A stretch of DNA of 15,822 bases from WHTB01 sp050699035 (GTDB taxonomy: Bacteria; Actinomycetota; Actinomycetes; Propionibacteriales; Nocardioidaceae): NCBI GenBank assembly GCA_050699035.1, contig JBOHDE010000076.1, forward strand, positions 1 to 15,822, given 5' to 3'. The notes under the pieces were generated by a model. That model was not told the origin of the DNA. It made no database searches and saw only the letters and a list, made by a program, of their open reading frames with translations. Below, in pieces: positions 1-6,418 of this stretch (position 1 is its first letter; every line of letters starts with the position of its first letter). Made by a program: the position numbers and the translations under genes.

Positions 1-1042
1 TCGCCAACAACTCATCCAGCAGGTCCTGCCCGACCACGTCGGCATACTGCTCCCACACCGACGGAACCACCGCATCCTTGAACGCCTGCCGCTCCGCATC
101 ACTCAACTCGGTGATCGTCGTCTCGCCGGCGTCGAGGATGACCTGCTTGGCGTCCTCGTTCGTCTGCACCGCAACCTCGCGGTTGTACGCGCTGGCCTCG
201 TCGGCCGCGTCGGTGACGATCTTCTGCTGGTCCTCGGTCAGGCCGTCGAGGAACTTCTTGTTGATCACCAAGATGTAGCCCACATAGCCGTGGTTCGACT
301 CGGTGATGTCGGACTGCACCGTGTGCATGTTCTGCGACTCGATGTTCGAGTACGGGTTCTCCTGGCCGTCGATGACGCCCTGCTGCAGCGCGCTGTAGAC
401 CTCGGCGAAGGCCATCGGCGTCGTCTGCGCGGTCCACTTCTGGAACTGCGTGCGCAGCACGTCCGATGGCTGGATCCGGAACCGCAGGCCCTTCAGGTCG
501 GCCGGCTTCTTCATGGTGTCGTTCGACGACAGCTGCTTGAGCCCGTTGTCCCACAGGCCGAGCACCTGCATGTCTCGATCGGCGAGTTCCTCGTTCTCGT
601 AGATCGCCTTGCCCACGACGCTGTCGGGCGACACGACCTCGGGGATGTCCTCCACCGAGTCGAACAGGAACGGCAGGTCCAGCACCTGCAGCTGCGGTGC
701 GATCGTGGTGAACTTCGCGCTTGACGGTGCGAGCATCTGCACCGCACCGCTCTGCAACGCCTGCAGCTCGTCCTCGTCGCCGTACAGCTCGGAGTTCGGG
801 AAGATCTCGACGGTGATATCACCACCGGACTCCTCCTCCACGATCTCCTTGAACTTCTCCGCCGCCTTGCCCTTCGGCGTGTTCGGCGTCACCACATGGG
901 AGAACTTGATCGTTGCCGTCTCCTCGTCTCCCCCGCCTCCCCCGGCTCCGCCACCTCGGCTGCAGCCGGCCACGGCCACCCCCGCGATGAGTAGGGCGGA
1001 CACCAGCGTGGTGCTCCTTCTCGGGCTTCTGTTCAGTCTCAT
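1..1042 (-). CDS. TRAP transporter substrate-binding lipoprotein, DctP family (3' end cut by window)
   Basis: Extracytoplasmic solute-binding protein of a tripartite (TRAP) carboxylate transporter. It would bind the substrate outside the membrane and hand it to DctQ/DctM permease subunits, which should lie just beyond the window edge. The ORF has 347 codons and no stop before position 1, close to the usual DctP length, so little is missing. The N-terminus is a lipoprotein signal: basic MRLNRSPRR, a hydrophobic stretch, then lipobox VAGC with Cys27, followed by a glycine-rich linker. The mature part has DctP features: IKFSHVVTPNTPKGKAA near the start, LGLWDNGLKQLSS, LKGLRFRIQ, and the late signature EVYSALQQGVIDGQENP. 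Its ATG overlaps the CoA-transferase stop (ATGA), and AGGAGG lies 10 nt upstream (1053-1058), so it is translationally coupled. The family is clear; the ligand (probably a carboxylate or acyl acid) is inferred from the neighbours. Confidence 0.93.
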   Translation of the reverse strand, partial: MRLNRSPRRSTTLVSALLIAGVAVAGCSRGGGAGGGGGDEETATIKFSHVVTPNTPKGKAAEKFKEIVEEESGGDITVEIFPNSELYGDEDELQALQSGAVQMLAPSSAKFTTIAPQLQVLDLPFLFDSVEDIPEVVSPDSVVGKAIYENEELADRDMQVLGLWDNGLKQLSSNDTMKKPADLKGLRFRIQPSDVLRTQFQKWTAQTTPMAFAEVYSALQQGVIDGQENPYSNIESQNMHTVQSDITESNHGYVGYILVINKKFLDGLTEDQQKIVTDAADEASAYNREVAVQTNEDAKQVILDAGETTITELSDAERQAFKDAVVPSVWEQYADVVGQDLLDELLA

Positions 1043-2325
1043 GACGACAGTTCCTCCTGGGGTTCCCCATCGGGTGGCGGGTCGGCGGTGGGCGGGGCTG
1101 TGGTGGAGCGGGTGGTCTGCGGGTGGTCCCCGAGTACGCCGTCGGCGCGAAGCGCGGTGACCTCCGCCGGGTCCAGACCGAGGCCCGCCAGCACGCTGTC
1201 GGTGTGCTCCCCCAGCGCGGGCACGTCGCCCATCACCGGCTCGACTCCGCTGAGGGTCGCGGGCGGCACGAGGGCCCGGACCGGGCCTCCCGGCGTGCCG
1301 ACCTCGCGCCACCGGTCGCGGGCCTCGAGCTGGGGGTGCCGCCAGAACTCCGCCACCGTGTTGAGGCGGGCGTTGGCGATGCGGGCGGAGTCGAGCCGGG
1401 CGAGCACCTCGTCGGCGGTGTAGGCGGAGAAGCCGTCCTCGATCAGCCTGGTGAGCTCGTCGACGTGCTCGCAGCGCAGCGTGTTGGTGGCGAACCTGGG
1501 GTCGCCGGCGAGGTCGGGGCGCGCCAGCACCTCCTCGCACAACGTCACGAACTCGCGGTTGCTCTGGATGCCGAGCTGGACCACGCCACCGTCACCGGTG
1601 CGGAACGGTCCGTACGGCTGGATCGCCGCATGCCGGGCACCGGCCCGCGGCAGCTCGCGCCCGCCGTAGCCGGTGAAGTACGCCGGGAAGCCCATCCACT
1701 CGCCGAGCGCCTCGAACAGCGACACCTCGACGCGGCGCACCACACCGGTGCGCTCGCGGTCGAGCAGGGCGGAGAGCACGCCCGAGTACGCGTGGGTGCC
1801 ACCGGCGATGTCGGCGATCGAGATGCCGGCCTTCGCCGGGGCGTCCGGCGAGCCGGTGATCGACACCAGCCCGGCCTCACACTGGATCAGCAGGTCGTAC
1901 GCCTTCTTGTCACGGTAGGGCCCGTCGGAGCCGTAGCCCGAGATCGAGCAGGTGATCAGGTGCGGGTGCCGCTCGGCCAGGTCGTCGGGTCCGAGCCCGA
2001 GCCGCTCCGCCGCGCCGGGCGCGAGGTTCTCGACGAACACGTCGGCACCGGCCAGCAGCCGCTGGACGACTGCGACCCCTTCGGGCTGCTTGAGGTCGAG
2101 CGCCACCGACTCCTTGCCGCGGTTGAGCCAGACGAAGTGGCTCGACTGGCCGTGCACGGTCTCGTCGTACGACCGGGCGAAGTCGCCGATGTCGGGCCGC
2201 TCGATCTTGACCACCCGGGCGCCGAGGTCGGCCAGCTGCCGGGTCGCGAACGGCGCGGCCACCGCCTGCTCGACGGCGACCACCGTCACCCCGTCGAGGA
2301 TCGGTCGGTTCGACATCGAGGTCAC
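1039..2325 (-). CDS. CoA-transferase family III (CaiB/BaiF type)
   Basis: Family III CoA-transferases move CoA from a donor acyl-CoA (often succinyl-CoA) to an organic acid through an aspartyl-CoA thioester. The N-terminal fold is typical (LDGVTVVAVEQAVAAPFATRQLADLGARVVKIERP, given here in two parts: LDGVTVVAVEQAVAAPF, then QLADLGARVVKIERP). NRGKESVALDLK, the HPHLITCSISGYG segment and AYDLLIQCEAG follow. The expected catalytic Asp lies in GISIADIAGG: residue 172 from this start, or 169 from the ATG at 2316, matching the family's usual number. I chose GTG at 2325 because it overlaps the dehydrogenase stop (GTGA) and has GGAG 5 nt upstream; GTG 2328 and ATG 2316 are alternatives. About 30 C-terminal residues form a Pro/Thr-rich low-complexity tail, making the protein slightly long for the family. 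It lies between the acyl-CoA dehydrogenase and the TRAP binding protein, so it probably activates the imported acid. The substrate is not readable. Confidence 0.93.
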   Translation of the reverse strand: MTSMSNRPILDGVTVVAVEQAVAAPFATRQLADLGARVVKIERPDIGDFARSYDETVHGQSSHFVWLNRGKESVALDLKQPEGVAVVQRLLAGADVFVENLAPGAAERLGLGPDDLAERHPHLITCSISGYGSDGPYRDKKAYDLLIQCEAGLVSITGSPDAPAKAGISIADIAGGTHAYSGVLSALLDRERTGVVRRVEVSLFEALGEWMGFPAYFTGYGGRELPRAGARHAAIQPYGPFRTGDGGVVQLGIQSNREFVTLCEEVLARPDLAGDPRFATNTLRCEHVDELTRLIEDGFSAYTADEVLARLDSARIANARLNTVAEFWRHPQLEARDRWREVGTPGGPVRALVPPATLSGVEPVMGDVPALGEHTDSVLAGLGLDPAEVTALRADGVLGDHPQTTRSTTAPPTADPPPDGEPQEELSS

Positions 2326-3506
2326 CACCGCTCCAGCCCACCGCGAGCCACCAGCTGCCCGACGATGACGTTGCGCTGGATCTCGTTGGTGCCCTCGCCG
2401 ACGATCATCAGCGGGGCGTCCCGGAAGTACCGCTCGACGTCGAACTCGGTCGAGTAGCCGTAGCCGCCGTGGATGCGCATCGCCTTGAGCGTCACGTCCA
2501 TGCAGACCTCGGACGCGAACAACTTCGCCATGCCCGCTTCGAGATCACAGCGCTGGCCGTCGTCGCTGCGCTGGGCCGCGTCGAGGGTCAGTATCTTGGC
2601 CGCCTGGATGCCGGTGGCCATGTCGGCGAGGTAGTTGCCGATCGACTGGTGCCGCCAGATCGGCTGGCCGAAGCTCTCCCGCTGCTGGGCGTACGCCAGC
2701 GAGTCGTCGAGCGCCGCGATCGCGACGCCGACGGCCCGGCCCGCGACCTGGATCCGGCCTAGCTCGAGGCCCTTCATCATCTGGGCGAAGCCCTGGCCCT
2801 CGACGCCGCCGAGCAGCCGGTCGGCGGCCACGCGGTAGCCGTCGAAGGACAGCTCGCAGGTCTCGACGCCCTTGTAACCGAGCTTGGGGAGGCTGCCGGA
2901 CACGGTGAAGCCGGGACCCTTCTCGCACAGCAGGATGCTGATGCCGCGGTGCCGTGGCTCGGCGGACGGGTCGGTCTTACAGAGCAGCGCGACCAGCTGG
3001 GAGCGCTCGGCGTTGGTGATCCACATCTTCGCGCCGTCGACGACGTACCCGGTGTCTGCTCCGGAGTCCTCCCCGACGTCGACTCGGCGCGCGACCGTGC
3101 GCATCGCCTGCAGGTCCGACCCGCCGCCGGGCTCGGTCAGCGCCATCGTGGCGCGCACCTCGCCGGTGGCCATCCTGGGCAGGTAGCGCCGCTTCTGCTG
3201 CTCGGTGCCGAACAGGGTAAGCAGCTTGGCCACGACGCTGTGACCGCCGACCGCACCGGCGAGTGACATCCAGCCCCGGGCCAGCTCCATCGTCACGCGG
3301 GCGTAGCAGTCGGTCGACGCACCCGCGCCGTCGTACTCCGTCGGGATGACCAGACCGAAGATCCCGAGCTCGGCCATCTGCTCGATCAGCCGCTCCGGGT
3401 ACGTGTCGTGGCGCTCGAGGTCGGAGGCGGTCGGCCGGACCTGCTCGTCGACGAACCGCGCCACGATGTCGACCATCGCGCGTTCCTCGGGTGCGGTCGG
3501 AGTCAC
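2322..3506 (-). CDS. Acyl-CoA dehydrogenase
   Basis: FAD-dependent alpha,beta-dehydrogenation of an acyl-CoA, passing electrons to ETF. At 394 residues it is full length for the family. Visible signatures are MALTEPGGGSDL (121-132, FAD-binding signature 1), KMWITNAE (160-167), QQRESFGQPIWRHQSI (274-289) and IHGGYGYSTEFDVERYFRDA (345-364). VGEGTNEIQRNV (369-380) has Glu371 at the catalytic-base position of short-chain enzymes. The N-terminal half is the usual helical domain. The substrate arginine and TYEGTHDIH signature typical of glutaryl-CoA dehydrogenase are not evident, so a glutarate pathway is not favoured. The start is GTG 3506: an in-frame stop lies just upstream and there is no Shine-Dalgarno, while a promoter-like -10 sits about 8 nt before it, suggesting a leaderless mRNA. 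It is first in an operon with the CoA-transferase and TRAP binding protein and divergent from a GntR gene. Confidence 0.95.
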   Translation of the reverse strand: MTPTAPEERAMVDIVARFVDEQVRPTASDLERHDTYPERLIEQMAELGIFGLVIPTEYDGAGASTDCYARVTMELARGWMSLAGAVGGHSVVAKLLTLFGTEQQKRRYLPRMATGEVRATMALTEPGGGSDLQAMRTVARRVDVGEDSGADTGYVVDGAKMWITNAERSQLVALLCKTDPSAEPRHRGISILLCEKGPGFTVSGSLPKLGYKGVETCELSFDGYRVAADRLLGGVEGQGFAQMMKGLELGRIQVAGRAVGVAIAALDDSLAYAQQRESFGQPIWRHQSIGNYLADMATGIQAAKILTLDAAQRSDDGQRCDLEAGMAKLFASEVCMDVTLKAMRIHGGYGYSTEFDVERYFRDAPLMIVGEGTNEIQRNVIVGQLVARGGLERW

Positions 3507-3508
3507 CC

Positions 3509-3543
3509 GTAGACCATATATAATCGACGTTCTACCGCGTCAA
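3509..3543. promoter_or_regulatory. Divergent promoter region with inverted repeat (candidate GntR operator)
   Basis: The 62-bp gap between the dehydrogenase and the GntR gene holds three overlapping signals. On the minus strand, TTGACG (3543-3538) is followed 17 nt later by TATATG (3520-3515), or 15 nt later by TATATA. Transcription would begin at or within a few bases of GTG 3506, giving a leaderless mRNA. On the plus strand a perfect TATAAT lies at 3519-3524, with no good -35, serving the GntR gene. An inverted repeat with arms GTAGACC (3509-3515) and GTTCTAC (3529-3535), 6 of 7 pairs, spans both -10 elements. Autorepression plus control of the operon is inferred from this layout. The repeat does not match the classical FadR/FCD consensus well. 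Confidence 0.5.
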
Positions 3544-3568
3544 GCCCTCACGGTGGAAGGATTACGGG

Positions 3569-4246
3569 GTGAGCGACAGAACGGGCCGGCGACCGACGTT
3601 CGTCGGCGCGCGCACCCAGCTGAGCGAGGACGTGGCCGGCCGAGTGCGCGAACAGATCCTCACCGGCGCCATCGAGCCCGGCAGCTACGTCCGCATCGCG
3701 CACCTGTCGAAGCAACTACAGGTCAGCGCGACGCCGGTGCGCGAAGGGCTGCTGATCCTCACCGGCGAGGGCTTCTTGTCCCTGGTCCCCCGGCACGGCT
3801 TCCGGGTCAACCCGATCACGGCGCGCGACGTCGCCGACATGTACCGGATGCAGGCGGAGATGGCCGCGCTGCTGGCCGAGCGCGCGGTGGCCATCATCAC
3901 CGAGGACGACATCGAGGAGCTGGAGGAGCTGCAGGCCGAGATCGAGCAGGCCTGGGACGAGCGTGACCGGCAGCGGCTGCAGCGGCTCAACCATGCATGG
4001 CACCGGCACATCAACCTGGCCGCCGACTCGCACCGGCTGTCCTGGCTGCTGGCGCAGACGACCCGGTTCTCCCCGTGGCAGCTGTTCGACTCCGTGCCGG
4101 GCTGGCCGCAGGCGTCGGCGAGCGACCACCGGGCGATCTTGGCGGCGATGCGCGCCCATGACGGCCCGGCCGCGGCCGCCGCCATGCACAGTCACATCGC
4201 GCACGCCGGAGCCCTGGTGCTGGACATGATGGACCAGCAGCAGTGA
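3569..4246 (+). CDS. GntR family transcriptional regulator, FadR/FCD subfamily
   Basis: A DNA-binding regulator that probably controls the divergent acyl-CoA dehydrogenase/CoA-transferase/TRAP operon in response to an organic acid. Residues 17-80 are a GntR winged helix: LSEDVAGRVREQILTGAIEPG, in which the motif REQILTGAIEPGSYVRI is typical, then LSKQLQVSATPVREGLLILTGEGFL and a wing ending HGFRV. Residues 86-220 form an all-helical FCD ligand-binding domain. The usual metal-ligand positions are Asp, His, His, His; here they appear as Asn141 (in LNHAWHRHI), His145, His187 (SDHRAIL) and His209 (AMHSHIAHAG), so the first ligand is Asn instead of Asp. Start GTG 3569 has GGAAGG 8 nt upstream. At 225 residues it is normal length. 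The family is secure; the target genes are inferred from divergent position. Confidence 0.93.
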   Translation: MSDRTGRRPTFVGARTQLSEDVAGRVREQILTGAIEPGSYVRIAHLSKQLQVSATPVREGLLILTGEGFLSLVPRHGFRVNPITARDVADMYRMQAEMAALLAERAVAIITEDDIEELEELQAEIEQAWDERDRQRLQRLNHAWHRHINLAADSHRLSWLLAQTTRFSPWQLFDSVPGWPQASASDHRAILAAMRAHDGPAAAAAMHSHIAHAGALVLDMMDQQQ

Positions 4247-4249
4247 CGG

Positions 4250-4266
4250 CCTGGGCCAGCCCAAGG
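4250..4266 (+). terminator. Possible hairpin terminator after the GntR gene
   Basis: Three bases after the GntR stop, CCTGGG and CCCAAGG form a six-pair stem with one bulged A and a CCAG loop. There is no T-tract, as is common in high-G+C actinobacteria. It lies between two convergent genes, where a terminator is expected. The stem is short, so this is tentative. Confidence 0.33.
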
Positions 4267-4300
4267 TGTCTGCATGCTCGCCGCTCGCGGAGTTGTGCCG

Positions 4301-4861
4301 TCAGGCGACGTGTCGTCCAGGCATCGCTGCCAGCCTTCTCGGTCCGCGGGTGTCCCGACGGTGGGCACCAGGCCGAGCCTCTGCCCGGCGCGGTCGGGCC
4401 AGCGCTGCCGGCAGCCCGGCAAAGATTCGGCGTACGACGTCGTGCACCTGGTCGTCGGAGAACACCCGGGGGGTGCCGAGCAAGACCTGGTCGAGCGACG
4501 CCGTCGACGTGACCAGGACATCGCCGACCGTGCCGGTCAGCGGGCCGTCGCCATCGACGCACAGCAGGGCGGTCACCTGGTCGTGGGCGTACGCCGGCAC
4601 GATCTCGCGGACCGCTAGCGCCGCGTCGGCGCACCCGGCGACGGCTCGCTCCTGGCGACGGCCGCTCGGCCGCAGCACATCGTCGCGGAAGGCGACCTCG
4701 TCTGCCCAGTCGACCCTGTCGATCACGAAGACCCCGCCGGGCCCGACGACGAGATGGTCGATGGTGCGTCGCCGCCGGCCGGGCGAGCGCTCGCGACCGA
4801 GATGCACCCAGCCGGCCAAGCTCATCGCGTCGAGCACGGCGCCCGCGTCTGTTGAACCCAT
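4301..4861 (-). CDS. NERD (nuclease-related) domain protein, probably catalytically degraded
   Basis: Small 186-residue protein with the NERD core of actinobacterial 'nuclease-related' proteins. GRRRRTIDHLVVGPGGVFVI (28-47) matches the usual IDHLVVGPGGVFVIDSK-type motif. It is followed by the family's second half: RQERAVAGCADAALAVRE, YAHDQVTALLCVDGDGPLTG and VLVTSTASLDQVL. NERD is related to the restriction-endonuclease fold, whose active site includes Asp and a D/E-x-K lysine. Asp35 and Asp48 are present, but the next positions read D-R-V-D-W, so the expected Lys at residue 50 is Val. Nuclease activity is therefore doubtful. The last 35 residues are Arg/Pro/Ala-rich and probably disordered. 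ATG 4861 has GGGGAGGG a few bases upstream. The gene follows the Bcr/CflA exporter by 134 bp and converges on GntR. Its role is unknown. Confidence 0.8.
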   Translation of the reverse strand: MGSTDAGAVLDAMSLAGWVHLGRERSPGRRRRTIDHLVVGPGGVFVIDRVDWADEVAFRDDVLRPSGRRQERAVAGCADAALAVREIVPAYAHDQVTALLCVDGDGPLTGTVGDVLVTSTASLDQVLLGTPRVFSDDQVHDVVRRIFAGLPAALARPRRAEARPGAHRRDTRGPRRLAAMPGRHVA

Positions 4862-4935
4862 CTCCGTCCCTCCCCTGTCCCGTAGCCCTCACGGTAAGTC
4901 GCCGGGCATCTCGGGCACATCAGGCGAACAGCCGG

Positions 4936-4959
4936 ACTCATCCCCCCAGGAGGACTACT
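4936..4959. promoter_or_regulatory. Imperfect palindrome upstream of the NERD gene
   Basis: In the 134-bp gap between the Bcr/CflA stop and the NERD start, ACTCATCCCCC and GGAGGACTACT flank a 2-bp centre and pair at 7 of 11 positions. It sits about 75 bp before the NERD ATG, where an operator could act. No regulator is adjacent, and no convincing -35/-10 pair was found here. The rest of the gap shows nothing clear. Confidence 0.2.
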
Positions 4960-4995
4960 CTCCGTCACCGAATCGGGGAGGCGTCGAGCCCGACG

Positions 4996-6327
4996 TCAGC
5001 GCAGGCCGACCGACGCGTCGCGACGGACCACGAAGAACATCAGCCCGGCGGCGAGCGTCGTGACGACGAGCATCACGACACCCATCGGCATGGCGCTGCG
5101 GCCGCCGAACGCGCCAACCAGCGGAGCGATGACGGCGCCGACGCCGAACTGCGCCGAGCCCAGCAGCGCCGCCGCCGTACCCGCCGCCTCGCCGTGCCTG
5201 GTCAGCGCCAGCGCGGGGGTGTTGGGCAGCGACAGGCCGCAGGTCATGATGATCACAGCGAGCGGGACGAGCACGCCGACCAGCCCGCCGACGCCGGTGA
5301 CCGCAGCGAGAACCAACAGCGCCGCGGCGGCGATCGCGACCAGCAGGGCGCCCGACAGCACCGCCGCCGGGCCGAACCGGCGCAGCAGCAGCGGGTTGAC
5401 CTGCGTGGCGAGCACCAGCCCGCCGGCATTCGCGCCGAAGACCAGGGCGAACGTCCGTGCGTCGAGGCCGTACGCGCCCTGCAGCACGAACGACGAACCG
5501 GAGACGTAGGCGATCAGCGCCGCCATCATCAGGCCGGCGATGAGCACCAGGGCGACGAACGTCGTGTCCTTGACCAGCATTCGGTAGGCGCCCAGCGTCG
5601 CGCCGAGCCGCGCGGATCTGCGGCGCTCGACCGGCAGCGTCTCCCGAACGGCGAACACGGCCACCAGGATCAGCAGCGCGGCCGCGCCGGCGAGCACGAC
5701 GAAGATCCCGCGCCACGACGTCCACTCGAGTACGAAGCCGCCCAACGACGGTGCGAGGATCGGCGCCACCCCGATCACCAGCATCAGCCGGCTCATCAGC
5801 TGGGCCATCGCCACGCCGTCGAACAGGTCGCGGACGATGGCCATCGCGACGACCGAGATCGCCGCGCCGGCGAACCCCTGCAGCACGCGCACGACGCTGA
5901 GCATCTCGATGGTCGGCGACACGGCGCACAGCAGGGACGCGAGCCCGTGGGTCAACACCCCGACGATCAGCGGCCTGCGCCGCCCGAAGGCGTCCGAGAG
6001 CGGGCCGATCACCAGCTGGCCGACCGCGAGCCCGCCCAGCATGCCGGTGATGGTCAGCTGGACGGCGGAGTCGCTGGCCGCCAGCTCGTCGGCCATCGAC
6101 GGCAGTGCCGGCAGGTACATGTCGATGGTCAGCGGGCCGAGCGCGATCAGCGCGCCGAGCACCAGCACCAGCTGCCCATAGCGTCGCCCAGTCGGGCTGA
6201 CGGGTGCGGGCGTTGCGGCGGGTACGACAGCGGGGGCGCGGGTCACCTCAGGTGCAAGAACCAGCCGGTCAGATGTATTCCCCCGGACGGCCCGCGCTCC
6301 GACTCCAAACATGCGCAATTCCCGCAT
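4996..6327 (-). CDS. Bcr/CflA family multidrug MFS exporter
   Basis: Twelve-segment MFS proton antiporter of the Bcr/CflA drug-efflux family, in the cytoplasmic membrane. Key features are LGPLTIDMYLPALP in the first membrane segment (the Bcr/CflA hallmark) and VGQLVIGPLSDAFGRRRPLI (loop 2-3, MFS motif A). VRVLQGFAGAAISVVAMAI, then APILAPSLGGFV, is the drug:H+ antiporter motif C region, and WRGIFVVLA follows. The protein is 443 residues from ATG 6327, slightly long. The first ~45 residues are Ala/Pro/Val-rich and unlike the family, so the real start may be ATG 6312 or GTG 6246 (416 residues). None of these starts has a strong ribosome site. It is divergent from the sugar-acid operon and followed by the NERD gene. 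The substrate cannot be predicted. Confidence 0.92.
   Translation of the reverse strand: MRELRMFGVGARAVRGNTSDRLVLAPEVTRAPAVVPAATPAPVSPTGRRYGQLVLVLGALIALGPLTIDMYLPALPSMADELAASDSAVQLTITGMLGGLAVGQLVIGPLSDAFGRRRPLIVGVLTHGLASLLCAVSPTIEMLSVVRVLQGFAGAAISVVAMAIVRDLFDGVAMAQLMSRLMLVIGVAPILAPSLGGFVLEWTSWRGIFVVLAGAAALLILVAVFAVRETLPVERRRSARLGATLGAYRMLVKDTTFVALVLIAGLMMAALIAYVSGSSFVLQGAYGLDARTFALVFGANAGGLVLATQVNPLLLRRFGPAAVLSGALLVAIAAAALLVLAAVTGVGGLVGVLVPLAVIIMTCGLSLPNTPALALTRHGEAAGTAAALLGSAQFGVGAVIAPLVGAFGGRSAMPMGVVMLVVTTLAAGLMFFVVRRDASVGLR
6311..6327. repeat. Perfect 5-bp-arm inverted repeat at the Bcr/CflA start region
   Basis: ATGCG and CGCAT flank the 7-bp spacer CAATTCC. The repeat covers both candidate ATG codons of the exporter. 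A second symmetric element, CATG-N6-CATG, lies at 6331-6344. Either could be an operator for the divergent genes, but short arms like these can occur by chance and no protein link is visible. Confidence 0.25.
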
Positions 6328-6345
6328 CTACATGGTGAGACATGC

Positions 6346-6374
6346 TTGATTCGCGCAACTTGACGGCTTAGTGT
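6346..6374 (+). promoter_or_regulatory. Predicted promoter of the four-carbon sugar-acid operon
   Basis: TTGATT (6346-6351) and TAGTGT (6369-6374) are spaced by 17 bp, a good sigma70/HrdB-type pair. A start near 6381 would leave about 38 nt of leader before GTG 6419. The upstream in-frame GTG at 6371 falls inside the -10, which argues against it as start. Confidence 0.5.
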
Positions 6375-6418
6375 GTGCGCACCTCCCTGTCCCACCACCC
6401 TCCATCGCAGGAGCCCCC

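Noticed and set aside
1059..1068. Perfect palindrome GGGGTTCCCC before the DctP gene
   Set aside because: It is inside the 3' end of the CoA-transferase gene, too short for a stable hairpin, and expected by chance in such G+C-rich DNA.
4785..4905. Short minus-strand frame beginning MSPAVRLMCPRCPATY before and across the NERD start, resembling a zinc ribbon (C-P-R-C)
   Set aside because: It stops after about 35-40 codons, lacks a second Cys pair forming a ribbon, and overlaps the NERD gene out of frame.
4852..6363. Long plus-strand open frame (503 codons) rich in Arg, His, Gln and Asp
   Set aside because: It is antisense to the clear Bcr/CflA gene, has biased low-complexity composition typical of reverse frames in G+C-rich DNA, and has no domain pattern.
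6371..6418. Longer start (GTG 6371) for the GntP permease
   Set aside because: It overlaps the predicted -10 and lacks a ribosome site, while GTG 6419 has AGGAG at good spacing and begins at the family's first membrane helix.
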